The notes under the pieces: generated by a model | What the model was told of the DNA's origin: nothing | What the model saw: the letters and a program-made list of their open reading frames with translations, nothing else | The model's database searches: none | Source of the DNA: Flavobacteriales bacterium | Lineage (GTDB): Bacteria > Bacteroidota > Bacteroidia > Flavobacteriales_D > Crocinitomicaceae | Assembly: GCA_947497485.1 (NCBI GenBank) | Contig: CANMHB010000001.1 | Span: 62,001-126,000 of the forward strand | Length of the DNA stretch: 64,000 nt | Reading direction: 5' to 3' | Position numbers and translations under genes: made by a program | In this document: piece by piece, positions 1 through 9,782 of the stretch | Numbering within the stretch: position 1 is the stretch's first letter | Layout: the number at the start of each line of letters is the position of its first letter

Positions 1-1859
1 CAGTGATGGAGGGAAATGAGCCGGTAGTAATTACCAACTCTGAAGGTAAAAGAACCACTCCATCTGTTGTTGCTTTCATCGATGGTGGTGAGAGAAAAGT
101 AGGTGATCCAGCAAAGCGTCAGGCGATTACCAACCCAACAAAAACGATATACTCAATTAAGCGATTCATGGGAACTAGCTTTGATGAGTCCAAAAAAGAA
201 GTTGAGCGCGTGCCTTACGAAGTTGTGAAAGGTGATAACAATACGCCTCGTGTTAAAATCGATGACAGACTATATACACCTCAAGAAATTTCGGCGATGA
301 TTCTTCAAAAAATGAAGAAAACTGCTGAGGATTACCTTGGGCAAGAGGTAACTGAAGCTGTGGTTACGGTTCCGGCTTATTTCAACGATGCACAGCGTCA
401 AGCTACAAAAGAAGCAGGAGAAATTGCAGGTTTGACAATCAAACGAATTATCAACGAACCAACTGCTGCAGCGCTTGCTTATGGTTTAGATAAAAAAGGA
501 ATTGACCAAAAAATTGTTGTATTCGACTTCGGGGGTGGAACACATGATGTATCAGTTCTTGAACTTGGAGATGGTGTATTTGAGGTTTTGTCTACAGACG
601 GAGATACGCACTTAGGTGGTGACGATGTTGATGACGCTATCATTAACTGGTTAGCTGAAGAATTTAAGAATGATGAAGGAATTGATTTACGTCAAGATCC
701 AATGGCTCTTCAACGCTTAAAAGAAGCTGCTGAAAAAGCGAAAATTGAGCTTTCATCAACGACTTCCTCTGAAATCAACTTACCTTACATCATGCCAGTA
801 AATGGAATTCCAAAACACTTGGTAAGAACTTTACAGCGTTCTAAATTTGAGCAACTGATTTCTGATATCGTTGAAAGAACGATTGCACCATGCCGTTCAG
901 CTTTGAAAAACGCAGGTCTTTCTCCAAGCGATATCAACGAAGTAATCTTGGTTGGTGGGTCTACAAGAATTCCAGTTATTCAAGATGCAGTTGAAAGATT
1001 TTTTGGAAAAGCTCCATCAAAAGGTGTGAATCCAGACGAAGTAGTTGCAGTCGGTGCTGCGATTCAAGGAGGAGTTTTAACGGGAGAAGTTAAAGATGTA
1101 TTGCTTTTGGATGTTATTCCACTTTCATTAGGAATCGAAACCATGGGTGGTGTATTTACCAAATTGATTGATGCAAACACAACAATCCCTACTAAAAAAT
1201 CAGAAACGTTTTCTACAGCCTCAGATAATCAACCAAGTGTAGATATACATGTTTTGCAAGGAGAGCGTTCAATGGCAAATGACAATAAAACACTTGGTCG
1301 TTTTCAATTATCTGATATTCCACCAGCACCAAGAGGAGTTCCTCAAATTGAAGTAACTTTTGATATCGATGCGAATGGAATTATGAATATTTCTGCGAAA
1401 GACAAAGGAACGGGCAAGCAGCAATCAATTAAAATCGAGGCTTCTTCAGGTCTTTCTGATGAAGAAATTCAACGAATGAAAGCGGAAGCGGAAGCGAATG
1501 CTGAAATAGATAAAAAGAAACGTGAAGAAGTTGAATTAGTAAATAAGGCTGATTCTACCATTTTCCAAACTGAACGTCAGTTGAAAGAATATGGTGATAA
1601 AATTCCTGCGGATAAAAAACAACCTATTGAAGATGCGTTGAATGAATTGAAAAAAGAATTTGATTCACGCAACATCGAAAATCTTCAACCTGCGATGGAC
1701 AAATTAAATAACGTTTTCCAAGCAGCTTCCCAAGAAATGTATAACGCTGCAAATGCAGACGGTTCTGCTGCAGGAGCAGGCGCTGAACAAGGACAAAGTA
1801 GCGGAAATACTGAAGACGAAGTTACTGATGTAGATTTCGAAGAAGTAAAAGATAAGTAA
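1..1859 (+). CDS. dnaK: Molecular chaperone DnaK (Hsp70), 5' end cut by window edge
   Basis: This is the ATP-driven cytoplasmic chaperone that binds exposed hydrophobic segments with DnaJ and GrpE. The reading frame is open at the left edge. The visible start (VMEGNEPVV) is the point where intact DnaK proteins are already about 18 residues in, so the N-terminal phosphate-binding loop lies outside the window. Seen here are the ATPase-domain motifs [16 protein letters not shown] and [19 protein letters not shown], the domain linker region [12 protein letters not shown], a substrate-binding domain with SINDs-type core sequence, a helical lid rich in Glu/Lys, and the conserved acidic tail [11 protein letters not shown] hairpin terminator follows directly after the stop. 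The family assignment is certain; only the start is missing. Confidence 0.98.
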   Translation, partial: VMEGNEPVVITNSEGKRTTPSVVAFIDGGERKVGDPAKRQAITNPTKTIYSIKRFMGTSFDESKKEVERVPYEVVKGDNNTPRVKIDDRLYTPQEISAMILQKMKKTAEDYLGQEVTEAVVTVPAYFNDAQRQATKEAGEIAGLTIKRIINEPTAAALAYGLDKKGIDQKIVVFDFGGGTHDVSVLELGDGVFEVLSTDGDTHLGGDDVDDAIINWLAEEFKNDEGIDLRQDPMALQRLKEAAEKAKIELSSTTSSEINLPYIMPVNGIPKHLVRTLQRSKFEQLISDIVERTIAPCRSALKNAGLSPSDINEVILVGGSTRIPVIQDAVERFFGKAPSKGVNPDEVVAVGAAIQGGVLTGEVKDVLLLDVIPLSLGIETMGGVFTKLIDANTTIPTKKSETFSTASDNQPSVDIHVLQGERSMANDNKTLGRFQLSDIPPAPRGVPQIEVTFDIDANGIMNISAKDKGTGKQQSIKIEASSGLSDEEIQRMKAEAEANAEIDKKKREEVELVNKADSTIFQTERQLKEYGDKIPADKKQPIEDALNELKKEFDSRNIENLQPAMDKLNNVFQAASQEMYNAANADGSAAGAGAEQGQSSGNTEDEVTDVDFEEVKDK

Positions 1860-1888
1860 GATTATCTCTGTAATTTGATCATTTATTG

Positions 1889-1927
1889 AAAGACACTTGT
1901 ATTTTTGCAAGTGTCTTTTCTTTTTTC
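1889..1927 (+). terminator. Rho-independent terminator of dnaK
   Basis: A perfect 11-bp inverted repeat, AAAGACACTTG (1889-1899) and CAAGTGTCTTT (1908-1918), encloses an 8-nt loop and runs into a T-rich tract to 1927. It lies 29 bases after the dnaK stop. It also excludes the upstream TTG at 1886 as a start for the next gene, because that start would lie before the hairpin. Confidence 0.88.
1900..1907 (+). promoter_or_regulatory. Possible -7 promoter box inside the terminator loop
   Basis: TATTTTTG fits the Bacteroidota -7 consensus TAnnTTTG. A TTTG lies at 1874-1877, 22 nt upstream, a little longer than the usual -33 spacing. Transcription would start near 1914, giving a leader of about 14 nt for the hydrolase at 1928. 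The match is short and the region AT-rich, so this is only a candidate. Confidence 0.35.
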
Positions 1928-2707
1928 ATGCTATACTCCAAAAAAATAAAACATCCGATTAGCGACCAATGGGTTGTTTTTATTCACGGCGCTGGTGGGA
2001 GTTCCGCAATTTGGCATAAGCAGATTAAACCATTTTCAAATATGTATAATATTTTGTTGGTTGATCTAAGGGGTCATGGCAAGTCCAAACTGAAAAATCA
2101 AAAAAAGGATTATTCGTTCGAAGTGATTGCAGACGATGTGGTTGAAGTTTTAAAGACGCATCAAATTGAGGAAGCGCATTTTGTTGGCGTATCAATGGGT
2201 TCTATTGTAATCAAACAGATTTATTCCATTAAACCCGAACTCGTTAGATCCATGATTTTTGCTGGTGCAGTGACGAAATTAAATATTAAATCCAGACTCC
2301 TTTTGCGGCTTGGCAGAATTTTAAATCGGTTCTTACCTTACATGACTTTATATCGTTTGTTCGCTCGAATCATGATGCCGAACAAAAATCATGACCAATC
2401 TCGAAAAATGTTTATTCAGGAAGCTAGAAAGTTGATGGACAAGGAATTTAAAAGGTGGTTTAAATTAACAGCGCGGTTAACTGCTTATTTAAGTAAATTA
2501 GAAAGTAGTCCTTACAAAATTCCGCAGCTTTATATCATGGGAAGCGAGGATCATCTGTTTTTAACCCCAGTTTTGGAATTAACCAAAGGGAATCAATATT
2601 CTACTGTAGCAATTGTTGAAAATTGTGGCCACGTTGTAAACATTGAAAATTCTGAGCGCTTCAATGCTTTGTCAATTGAATTCATTGAGGGAATTAAAAA
2701 CAAATAA
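1928..2707 (+). CDS. Alpha/beta hydrolase
   Basis: This is a 259-residue alpha/beta-hydrolase-fold protein, probably a cytoplasmic esterase or lipase-like enzyme. The HGAGGSS stretch near the N-terminus is the oxyanion loop. GVSMGS (Ser at about 89) is the nucleophile elbow, GSEDHLF supplies the acid and NCGHVVNIEN supplies the catalytic His. The start is ATG 1928. A TTG 42 bases upstream is in frame but lies in front of the dnaK terminator stem and would encode an unlikely extension. The 3' end overlaps the convergent gene at 2694-3509 by 14 bases. The substrate cannot be predicted. Confidence 0.85.
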   Translation: MLYSKKIKHPISDQWVVFIHGAGGSSAIWHKQIKPFSNMYNILLVDLRGHGKSKLKNQKKDYSFEVIADDVVEVLKTHQIEEAHFVGVSMGSIVIKQIYSIKPELVRSMIFAGAVTKLNIKSRLLLRLGRILNRFLPYMTLYRLFARIMMPNKNHDQSRKMFIQEARKLMDKEFKRWFKLTARLTAYLSKLESSPYKIPQLYIMGSEDHLFLTPVLELTKGNQYSTVAIVENCGHVVNIENSERFNALSIEFIEGIKNK

Positions 2708-3509
2708 CCTTCCTTAATAACTCTATATTTTTTTCGCTAAAGAAATTATGTCCGCATGGTATTTCTAAAACGCATTCTGGTTTTTCAATTCTTTTGGCAA
2801 AGGTGTAAGCTTGTTGCGGACGAATAACCTGATCATAAGATCCCATTACAATCTGAAAATTTCCTTCAAAAATTTTTAGTATCGTTTTAAGTTTAACTTC
2901 ATTCGGTCTAATTTCACGAAATCCTCTCCAAGTATGCGAAGCTCTTTTGAAACTGATATGATCTTCAGCGAATTTCTCAACGAACGATGCTACTTTCGGA
3001 CGCATTAATTTCATCACTTTTGCAACTCTAGCATAATGAATTATTCTTTTTGGATTGGATTCCCAATGTCTAAATAACATTCTTGCCCATTTTTTTCGAG
3101 ACATGCGATTGTAAAAACTATTTGAATCCATCCCATCAGGTGAAATAAGATTAAATGATCCAATTTGGTTGTAATAATTTTCAAATACAATTAGTGCAAA
3201 CCTTCCACCTTGAGAGAAAGCTACAACATCAAAAAAATCAATTTTTTCTTTGGTGAGAATGGCCCGAAAACAAGCTAAAAATTCAAGTGAAGTCAGAGGG
3301 TTATGTTCAATACGTTTCTCAGGAAAATAAGATGATCCATGATGAAAAAGAACGATGGAAATAATTGTTCTATTTTCTTTTTCGAGAAATTTATAGTCAT
3401 CAGGACTTCGGCCATGTCCATGAAAACAAATAATTATCTGCTCTCCCTCACCGTATTTAAAGTAGGATAATTTGAGTTCTCCATAAGACACTGAAAACTC
3501 GTTTTGCAC
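2694..3509 (-). CDS. Alpha/beta hydrolase
   Basis: This 271-residue protein has an alpha/beta-hydrolase layout: an ICFHGHGRS oxyanion loop, AFSQGG nucleophile elbow (Ser at about 99), a strand leading to MGSYDQVIRP (acid) and the C-terminal PCGHNFFSE (His). The start is GTG at 3507-3509, only 11 bases after the DPP-IV-like gene, so the two are probably co-transcribed. Its tail overlaps the convergent hydrolase gene by 14 bases. It shows no signal peptide, so it is likely cytoplasmic. It resembles the neighbouring hydrolase only at fold level. Substrate unknown. Confidence 0.82.
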   Translation of the reverse strand: MQNEFSVSYGELKLSYFKYGEGEQIIICFHGHGRSPDDYKFLEKENRTIISIVLFHHGSSYFPEKRIEHNPLTSLEFLACFRAILTKEKIDFFDVVAFSQGGRFALIVFENYYNQIGSFNLISPDGMDSNSFYNRMSRKKWARMLFRHWESNPKRIIHYARVAKVMKLMRPKVASFVEKFAEDHISFKRASHTWRGFREIRPNEVKLKTILKIFEGNFQIVMGSYDQVIRPQQAYTFAKRIEKPECVLEIPCGHNFFSEKNIELLRKVICF

Positions 3510-3520
3510 GAGATAACGTT

Positions 3521-5677
3521 TTACAGATTTTTAAGTGTGTAATCCAACATCATCTGAAAGAGATGATTACGCGTATTTCCACCATAAATTCCGTGATTTT
3601 TATTCGGATAAATGAATAAATCAAATTGCTTGTTCGCCTTTACCATTGCTGAAATCATTTCCATTGTATTTTGGTAATGTACATTATCATCAGCGGAACC
3701 ATGGATCAATAAATATTTTCCTTTGATTTTATCTACATAGTTTATTGGTGAATTGCGGTCATAACCATCCTCATTTTCTTTTGGTGTTCTCATAAAACGC
3801 TCGGTGTAAATATTATCATAGTATCTCCAGTTTGTTACCGGTGCTACAGCAATTGCCATTTTAAAAACATCCGCACCCTTGGTGATTGCCAATGAAGACA
3901 TAAAACCACCGTAACTCCACCCCATAATGCCAATTCTCGAAGGATCAACAAAAGAAAGTTTTTGAAGTTCCTTGGCTGTATTTATGACATCCTCAATTTC
4001 CAATTTTCCTAATTGTAAATAAGTTGATTTTTTGAACGCTTCTCCCCGATACATCGTTCCTCTTGGGTCAACAGAAAAAACAATATATCCTTTTTGCGCC
4101 AGGAGCTGGTGATACATAAAATCTGTTCCATCCCAAGAATCCAAAACTTCATTATGCCCAGGACCTCCATAAACGGTCATATAAACTGGATATTTTTTCG
4201 TTGGATCGAAATTCGTTGGTTTAATTATCCAAGCGTTTAATTTTACGCCATTTGCATCGATTGTGAGAAATTCTTTTTTACTTAGTTGATAATTTTTAAG
4301 CTTTGTTTTAAGCTCTTCATTCGTTTCCAAATCACGGATTTTTGTGCCGTCATTTTTACATAAACTATAAACGGTTGGTTGGTTTCCATTCGAATAGTTC
4401 CGAATAAAATACTTCATTCCTGTTAAGAAATCTGCCTCATTGTATCCTTTATCCAACGTCAATTCGGTTTTGTTAGTGCCATCTAGTAGAATGGAATACG
4501 TTGATTTTTGAATTGCGGACTGTTCGGCAGAAGAATAATAAATTGTTGCCGTATTTTCATCGATACCTAAAAAGTCAATTACGTCCCAATTCCCTTTTGT
4601 AATTTGGACGTTTGAACCATCGAAACCAAGTTTATAAATGTGTTTGAAGCCATCCATTTCGCTCGTACGAAGGATTGTTTTACCATCTTTTAAAATGAGT
4701 AAATTATCGTCGACATCAATGTAGGTCTTGGATTTTTCTTGATAAATTAATTTGTAAATCGGCTTGGAAGAAGAAAAATCATAAAGATGATAATTAAGCT
4801 CACTTTGATGGCGATTCATTGTTTGAAGAATTAATTGATTCGCCGTTGAAGACCAATTTAAACGAGGGATATACTCATAAGGACCTAAATCTAGATTGGA
4901 AATTTTACCTGTTTTTATATTCACGACGTGAGCAGAAACTTTGCTATTGTCCTCACCTGCTTTCGGGTATTTGTATTTATAAGAATCAGGATAAAGCTCT
5001 CCATACATTTCCATCGAAAATTCTTTAACATCTCTTTCATCAAATCGCAAGAATGCAATCATTTTGCTATCGGGAGACCATCCATAGGCTTTGGTGATGG
5101 AGAATTCTTCCTCATAAACCCAATCGGTTGTTCCATTGATAATTTTATTTCGTTTTCCATCTTTTGTTAATTTCGATACCTTCCCAGTTTCCAAATTTTT
5201 AACAAATAGGTCATTTCCATGAATGTATGAGACTAATTTTCCATCAGGAGAATATTCGGCCAATGTTTGCGGTTGATTAATCTCATCCAATGGTTGAAGT
5301 TTTTTCGTTTTTAAATCAAACAGGAAATAATAAGCTTGAAAACTTCTTCTGTATATTGACTCCATATTGGTCAAAAGAAGAATTTTCGTTTCATCAGAAT
5401 TAAACTCATAATCATCATAGGTAATTTGAGCGCCATTGTAAGTCATCAATCTACCATCCATCAAAAGCTCTCCTTTATCGGTTGGATCTAAAATTTTATA
5501 CTTGTAAATTGACAAATCTGAAGTCGGCCTTGTGTAATGTTCACCATCATTCATTGACTTGAAACCCTCAACACTCTTGGGATAGAATTCATAATTCTTC
5601 CAAATTTTTTCAACTGTTATTTCTTGGGAAATTCCATTGAAATGAACGAATAGATAAAGAATAAAAATAGCTCTCAT
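3521..5677 (-). CDS. Dipeptidyl peptidase IV-like serine peptidase (S9B)
   Basis: This secreted or periplasmic S9-family peptidase probably removes X-Pro or X-Ala dipeptides from peptide N-termini. Residues 1-17 form a signal peptide. Residues of about 40-480 form the DPP-IV beta-propeller and contain DWVYEEEF (185-192), the double-Glu motif that anchors the substrate N-terminus in DPP-IV. The C-terminal hydrolase domain has GWSYGG with Ser588, HGSADDNVHYQ with Asp663 and NKNHGIYGG with His695, so the triad is complete. At 718 residues it has normal length for the family. The hydrolase gene at 2694-3509 follows after 11 bases. The family call is firm; exact peptide specificity is inferred. 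Confidence 0.95.
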   Translation of the reverse strand: MRAIFILYLFVHFNGISQEITVEKIWKNYEFYPKSVEGFKSMNDGEHYTRPTSDLSIYKYKILDPTDKGELLMDGRLMTYNGAQITYDDYEFNSDETKILLLTNMESIYRRSFQAYYFLFDLKTKKLQPLDEINQPQTLAEYSPDGKLVSYIHGNDLFVKNLETGKVSKLTKDGKRNKIINGTTDWVYEEEFSITKAYGWSPDSKMIAFLRFDERDVKEFSMEMYGELYPDSYKYKYPKAGEDNSKVSAHVVNIKTGKISNLDLGPYEYIPRLNWSSTANQLILQTMNRHQSELNYHLYDFSSSKPIYKLIYQEKSKTYIDVDDNLLILKDGKTILRTSEMDGFKHIYKLGFDGSNVQITKGNWDVIDFLGIDENTATIYYSSAEQSAIQKSTYSILLDGTNKTELTLDKGYNEADFLTGMKYFIRNYSNGNQPTVYSLCKNDGTKIRDLETNEELKTKLKNYQLSKKEFLTIDANGVKLNAWIIKPTNFDPTKKYPVYMTVYGGPGHNEVLDSWDGTDFMYHQLLAQKGYIVFSVDPRGTMYRGEAFKKSTYLQLGKLEIEDVINTAKELQKLSFVDPSRIGIMGWSYGGFMSSLAITKGADVFKMAIAVAPVTNWRYYDNIYTERFMRTPKENEDGYDRNSPINYVDKIKGKYLLIHGSADDNVHYQNTMEMISAMVKANKQFDLFIYPNKNHGIYGGNTRNHLFQMMLDYTLKNL

Positions 5678-5806
5678 TTTTGAATTTTGAATCCCGAAGA
5701 TAAATATTCTGTTCTAAAAATTATCTTTCATTAGAAAATATAATCAGATGGATGATTAAATTTTCATTAAATTTAGAACACAAGTGTAAATCGTAAAAAA
5801 ATAACT

Positions 5807-5814
5807 TAAATTTG
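5807..5814 (+). promoter_or_regulatory. Candidate -7 box for the 5915-14641 block
   Basis: TAAATTTG fits TAnnTTTG and lies in the 237-bp divergent gap between the DPP-IV-like gene and the lamin-tail gene. It would give a 5' leader of about 95 nt. No clear -33 TTTG at the right spacing is visible. Nothing else recognisable was found in this gap. Confidence 0.35.
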
Positions 5815-5914
5815 TAATAGTTTTTGGATGATCTCCTTGAGGCTAAACTTGCCGAAACCATCTAGAAACAGTAATGTTCAATAAAACAATAACTTAACCA
5901 TAATCATTTTAGCT

Positions 5915-6970
5915 ATGAAAAGAATTTTATTCTCTTTGGTTTCTTTTACGTCACTTTATTTAAATGCTCAAGATTGTAGTAAAATCTTCATCTCAGAATA
6001 TGTCGAAGGTTGGTCAAATAATAAAGCGTTGGAAATCTACAATCCAACCTCAATCCCTGTTGACTTAAGTCAATATTTTGTGGCTCGCTACTCCAATGGG
6101 TCAACCTCAGCTACGGTTGCAAACTCAGTTCAACTATCAGGAACTATTCAACCTTACGATGTATTTGTTGCTGTTTTAGAAAAATTGGACCCGAATGGAA
6201 CCGGTCAAGAAGCTCCAATTTGGGATTCGCTTCAGGCTCGCGCAGATGGTTTCTACTGCCCTGTTTACAACACCAGCAACGCCTTTTATTGGAATGGGAA
6301 TGATGCTATTCTTCTTGCTAAAGGAACGCTTCCTTCTGATCCAACAATTGTAATTGGACCTAATACAATTTCAAATTTTGAGCGCATTGACATTTTTGGT
6401 AAAATTGGAGAAAACCCAGCGAATGAAACTGGTTCTTCAGCAGGTAACGACGGAGCTTGGTCTACTCAATTTCCATTTAGCACAGGTCTCGGTGTTCTTG
6501 TAACGAAAGAACATTCAATGATCAGAAAATCAACAATAAAAAAAGGTGTGTCAATGCAACCTTCTTTTTTCGATCCTCTACTCGAATATGATACTATTCC
6601 AGCGGTTACTTATCTTTTGAATAGCAATGGTGATACGATTGTCAGCGGAACAGGTAATCCAATTCTTTTTGGTAATTGGTTCTCTTTAGGTGAGCATGAT
6701 TGTGCTTGTAACCCCGTATCCGTAGAAGAAAATTCTGCCAATATGATTCAGATATACCCAAATCCAAGCAACGGGCAAATTTATTTAAAGAGTAACGGTA
6801 ATATCAAATCAATTCAGGTTTTGAATGCATTTGGACAAGTTGTTTCACATCATAATGGAAACAATAAACCAGTTCAACTAATTGATCTTTCATCCGAAAA
6901 TGGACTTTTCATTCTTCAGATTACCGACAATAACGGAAAGAGGTCAACTCGCAAAGTAATAATTAAGTAG
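5915..6970 (+). CDS. Secreted lamin-tail-domain protein with T9SS sorting tail
   Basis: This 351-residue extracellular protein starts with a signal peptide ending near SLYLNAQ. The mature N-terminus (FISEYVEGWSNNKALEIYNP, and on through PVDLSQYFVARYSNGS) is a lamin-tail domain, an Ig-like module often attached to secreted bacterial nucleases and phosphatases. The middle carries no catalytic motif I recognise. The last 75 residues (IYPNPSNGQIYL, then IQVLNAFGQVV and a KVIIK end) form a type A T9SS C-terminal sorting domain, so the protein should be exported through the outer membrane and anchored or released. The TonB receptor gene follows 5 bases later. A role in binding nucleic acid or in surface adhesion is inferred only from context. 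Confidence 0.85.
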   Translation: MKRILFSLVSFTSLYLNAQDCSKIFISEYVEGWSNNKALEIYNPTSIPVDLSQYFVARYSNGSTSATVANSVQLSGTIQPYDVFVAVLEKLDPNGTGQEAPIWDSLQARADGFYCPVYNTSNAFYWNGNDAILLAKGTLPSDPTIVIGPNTISNFERIDIFGKIGENPANETGSSAGNDGAWSTQFPFSTGLGVLVTKEHSMIRKSTIKKGVSMQPSFFDPLLEYDTIPAVTYLLNSNGDTIVSGTGNPILFGNWFSLGEHDCACNPVSVEENSANMIQIYPNPSNGQIYLKSNGNIKSIQVLNAFGQVVSHHNGNNKPVQLIDLSSENGLFILQITDNNGKRSTRKVIIK

Positions 6971-6975
6971 TTATT

Positions 6976-9774
6976 ATGCATGATCGATTATTAAATCGAA
7001 TTTTTATGCGGTTATTTTTTCTATCCCTGGGATTCCTTTCGATTACTTGTCTTTACGGCCAGTCAGTTTCTAAAATTTCAGGAACCATTACCGAGGAAAG
7101 TACAAATTCTCCTGTTATTGAAGCCAAAGTTTTTTTAATCAAATCGAATGCGATTTTTAAGAAAGTGCTAACGGATGTTAGTGGTAATTACGCTTTCACA
7201 GATGTTCCTTTTGGGCAGTATGAATTAGAAATAGTCTCGATTGCTTACGATACTATTCGAGTTGATATAAACGTTAAATCAACCGCATTAAGACAAAATT
7301 TTACATTGGGTGAAAACAGGGAACTTGAGGAAATAAAGGTCATTGGTAACATCGTTACAGGTCAGAATGTTCCTGTTGCAATTACTAAAATTCCGTTGCA
7401 AAAAATAACAGAAGAGCTTGCATCCCGTGATTTACCGATGCTTTTGAATGGTACCGCCGGAGTTTATGCAACCCAACAAGGAGGTGGAGATGGTGACGCA
7501 CGAATCAACGTTCGTGGTTTCGATCAAAGAAATGTAGGGGTAATGATTGATGGAGTGCCGGTAAATGACATGGAAAACGGCGCCGTTTATTGGTCAAACT
7601 GGTTCGGTTTGGATGCCATCACCTCTCAAATGCAGGTTCAGCGTGGATTAGGTGCAACTAAAATTGCAATGCCCTCGATTGGTGGAACAATAAACATCAT
7701 CACTCAAGGAATTGGAAATAAAAAAGGTGGTTCCTTTAAACAGGAATATGGAACAGGAAATTTTCTTAGGACATCCTTATCATACAATACTGGTATGACA
7801 AAAAATGGCTGGGGCCTTACTTTTTCCGGATCTTATAAACAAGGACAAGGATGGGTATACGGAACACCAAGTCAAGGATTCTTTGGTTATGCTAAGGTTT
7901 CTAAGAAACTAAATGCGCATTTACTTACACTGTCTGCTTTTGCAGCACCGCAATGGCACGGACAACGTTCATTTAATCAAGCGATTCAATATTTCAGTGA
8001 TGATAAAGCACGTGAACTAGGATTGGAAATTGATTCGAGCCAACAGTTCTTAGATATGGGGATTCGATTCAATCAGCATTGGGGGTATCGAACAAATGAG
8101 AATGGTGAACGCGAAATTTTAAATGAAAGAAGAAATTTCTATTCAAAACCACAAATTACTTTAAAAGATTTCTGGAAGGTGAACAAGAAACTTTCTATTT
8201 CAAATCTTGCATACATGTCTATCGGACGTGGAGGCGGAACTAGCATTTTCAACTCAGGATCGCTTCTACGTGACAGCACAGGATTAATTGATTGGGATTT
8301 GATTGAACAAGAAAATAAAGTAAGTTCATTATTTGGAACCCCAAATGTGAATACAAATTATCACCCTACTGAAATTCAATCTAGTCAAATTCTCATTGCA
8401 AGTATTAACAATCATTTTTGGGTAGGTTATTTGGGGCAGTTCAACTATGAATATTCTAAAAAATTGGAGTTTTCTGGTGGAATTGATTACCGTTACTATG
8501 AAGGACGTCATTATCAACGTGTAGAGGATTTACTTGGTGGAGATTATTATATTGATAAACTAGATAAAAATGCGCCAACTCCAATGAAACGCGTGGGAGA
8601 CAAAGTCGCGAAAAACACATTCAATTCCGATCGAGATGGGAATGTTCAATGGACTGGCGCGTTCGGTCAAATGGAATACAACGGAGAGAAAATATCAACC
8701 TTTGTCAATATTTCTGGAATTTTAAACGGTTACCAAGGAATTGATTACTTTCAAAAAAGAAAATTAGACCTCGGAGATACTACACTATATATTGGTTACA
8801 GCGAAATTGGAACAAAATGGGTAGCTGACACAGTTGAATACAACGGCCAAATTTACACCAACGAAAGCGAAGGATTAGAATACCAACGAACAGCTTGGAA
8901 ATATCTTCCAGGATTTACATTTAAATCGGGCATCAGTATTAAAATTGACAAACAGTTAAATGTATACTCGAATATTGGCTATTTAAATAGAACTCCAATG
9001 TTTTCGAATGTAATTGATAATAATACAAATAAGTTTTTCGCAGAAATTGTCAATGAAAAAATATTAGCTATTGAAGGAGGAGTAAATTATACCTTGAAGA
9101 ACTTCGGTGTCAATTTGAATGGTTATGCCACAAATTGGAAAAACAAACCATTCCCATATGGTGTTGCTGTACCTGATCCTCAAGATCCTACGGAATTTAT
9201 TCGAATCAACATTAACGGTATGGATGCGGTCCATTTAGGTGGGGAAATAGACATCGCTTGGAACATTACAAAACAATTAAATTTGGAAGCTATGTTTTCC
9301 TATGGTGATTGGTTTTGGAATTCAACCAAAACAGTTTTTATTCCGCAATACGATTCATTGGAATTTAGTTTCGATGCAAGAAATGTTAAAGTTGGGGATG
9401 CCGCTCAAACAGCAACTTCTATTACGCTTCGTTATGAACCAATTAAAAATCTTTATTTTAAAGTTCAAGCACAGTACTTTGATCGCTATTATGCGAATTT
9501 TGACCCTTTTACACTGCAGGGAATTAACGGAGGACGCCAGTCTTGGAAAATGCCGAGTTATTCGCTAATTAATCTATTTGCAGGTTATAAATATCCATTC
9601 AAATCTTTTACCTTGATTGGAAGTGGATCAATTACTAATTTGTTAAATACAGAATATATTTCAGACGCTACAAATAATGCGAATGGAAACTTTGATAATT
9701 TTGATGCACAATCTGCGACAGTAATGTTTGGCGGGGGCTTCAGATTTAATATCTCACTTGGAATTCAATTTTAA
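6976..9774 (+). CDS. TonB-dependent outer-membrane receptor
   Basis: This outer-membrane active transporter is energised by TonB-ExbBD. After a signal peptide (MRLFFLSLGFLSITCLYGQ) there is a carboxypeptidase-regulatory-like Ig domain at about 33-120 (SGTITEESTNSPVIEAKVFL). It is followed by a plug domain at about 130-250 (INVRGFDQRNVGVMIDGVPV) and a 22-strand barrel that ends in the aromatic-terminated ISLGIQF. ATG 6976 is given, but ATG 7006 begins a cleaner signal peptide and may be the real start. No SusD partner follows, so it is not a classical glycan utilisation pair. Position between a lamin-tail protein and a secreted nuclease suggests uptake of nucleic-acid breakdown products or a bound metal. 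The substrate is unproven. Confidence 0.93.
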   Translation: MHDRLLNRIFMRLFFLSLGFLSITCLYGQSVSKISGTITEESTNSPVIEAKVFLIKSNAIFKKVLTDVSGNYAFTDVPFGQYELEIVSIAYDTIRVDINVKSTALRQNFTLGENRELEEIKVIGNIVTGQNVPVAITKIPLQKITEELASRDLPMLLNGTAGVYATQQGGGDGDARINVRGFDQRNVGVMIDGVPVNDMENGAVYWSNWFGLDAITSQMQVQRGLGATKIAMPSIGGTINIITQGIGNKKGGSFKQEYGTGNFLRTSLSYNTGMTKNGWGLTFSGSYKQGQGWVYGTPSQGFFGYAKVSKKLNAHLLTLSAFAAPQWHGQRSFNQAIQYFSDDKARELGLEIDSSQQFLDMGIRFNQHWGYRTNENGEREILNERRNFYSKPQITLKDFWKVNKKLSISNLAYMSIGRGGGTSIFNSGSLLRDSTGLIDWDLIEQENKVSSLFGTPNVNTNYHPTEIQSSQILIASINNHFWVGYLGQFNYEYSKKLEFSGGIDYRYYEGRHYQRVEDLLGGDYYIDKLDKNAPTPMKRVGDKVAKNTFNSDRDGNVQWTGAFGQMEYNGEKISTFVNISGILNGYQGIDYFQKRKLDLGDTTLYIGYSEIGTKWVADTVEYNGQIYTNESEGLEYQRTAWKYLPGFTFKSGISIKIDKQLNVYSNIGYLNRTPMFSNVIDNNTNKFFAEIVNEKILAIEGGVNYTLKNFGVNLNGYATNWKNKPFPYGVAVPDPQDPTEFIRININGMDAVHLGGEIDIAWNITKQLNLEAMFSYGDWFWNSTKTVFIPQYDSLEFSFDARNVKVGDAAQTATSITLRYEPIKNLYFKVQAQYFDRYYANFDPFTLQGINGGRQSWKMPSYSLINLFAGYKYPFKSFTLIGSGSITNLLNTEYISDATNNANGNFDNFDAQSATVMFGGGFRFNISLGIQF

Positions 9775-9782
9775 ACCAAACT

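Noticed and set aside
5678..5914. Riboswitch in the leader before 5915
   Set aside because: The roughly 95-nt leader shows no conserved core of a known class; only short AT-rich inverted stretches are present.
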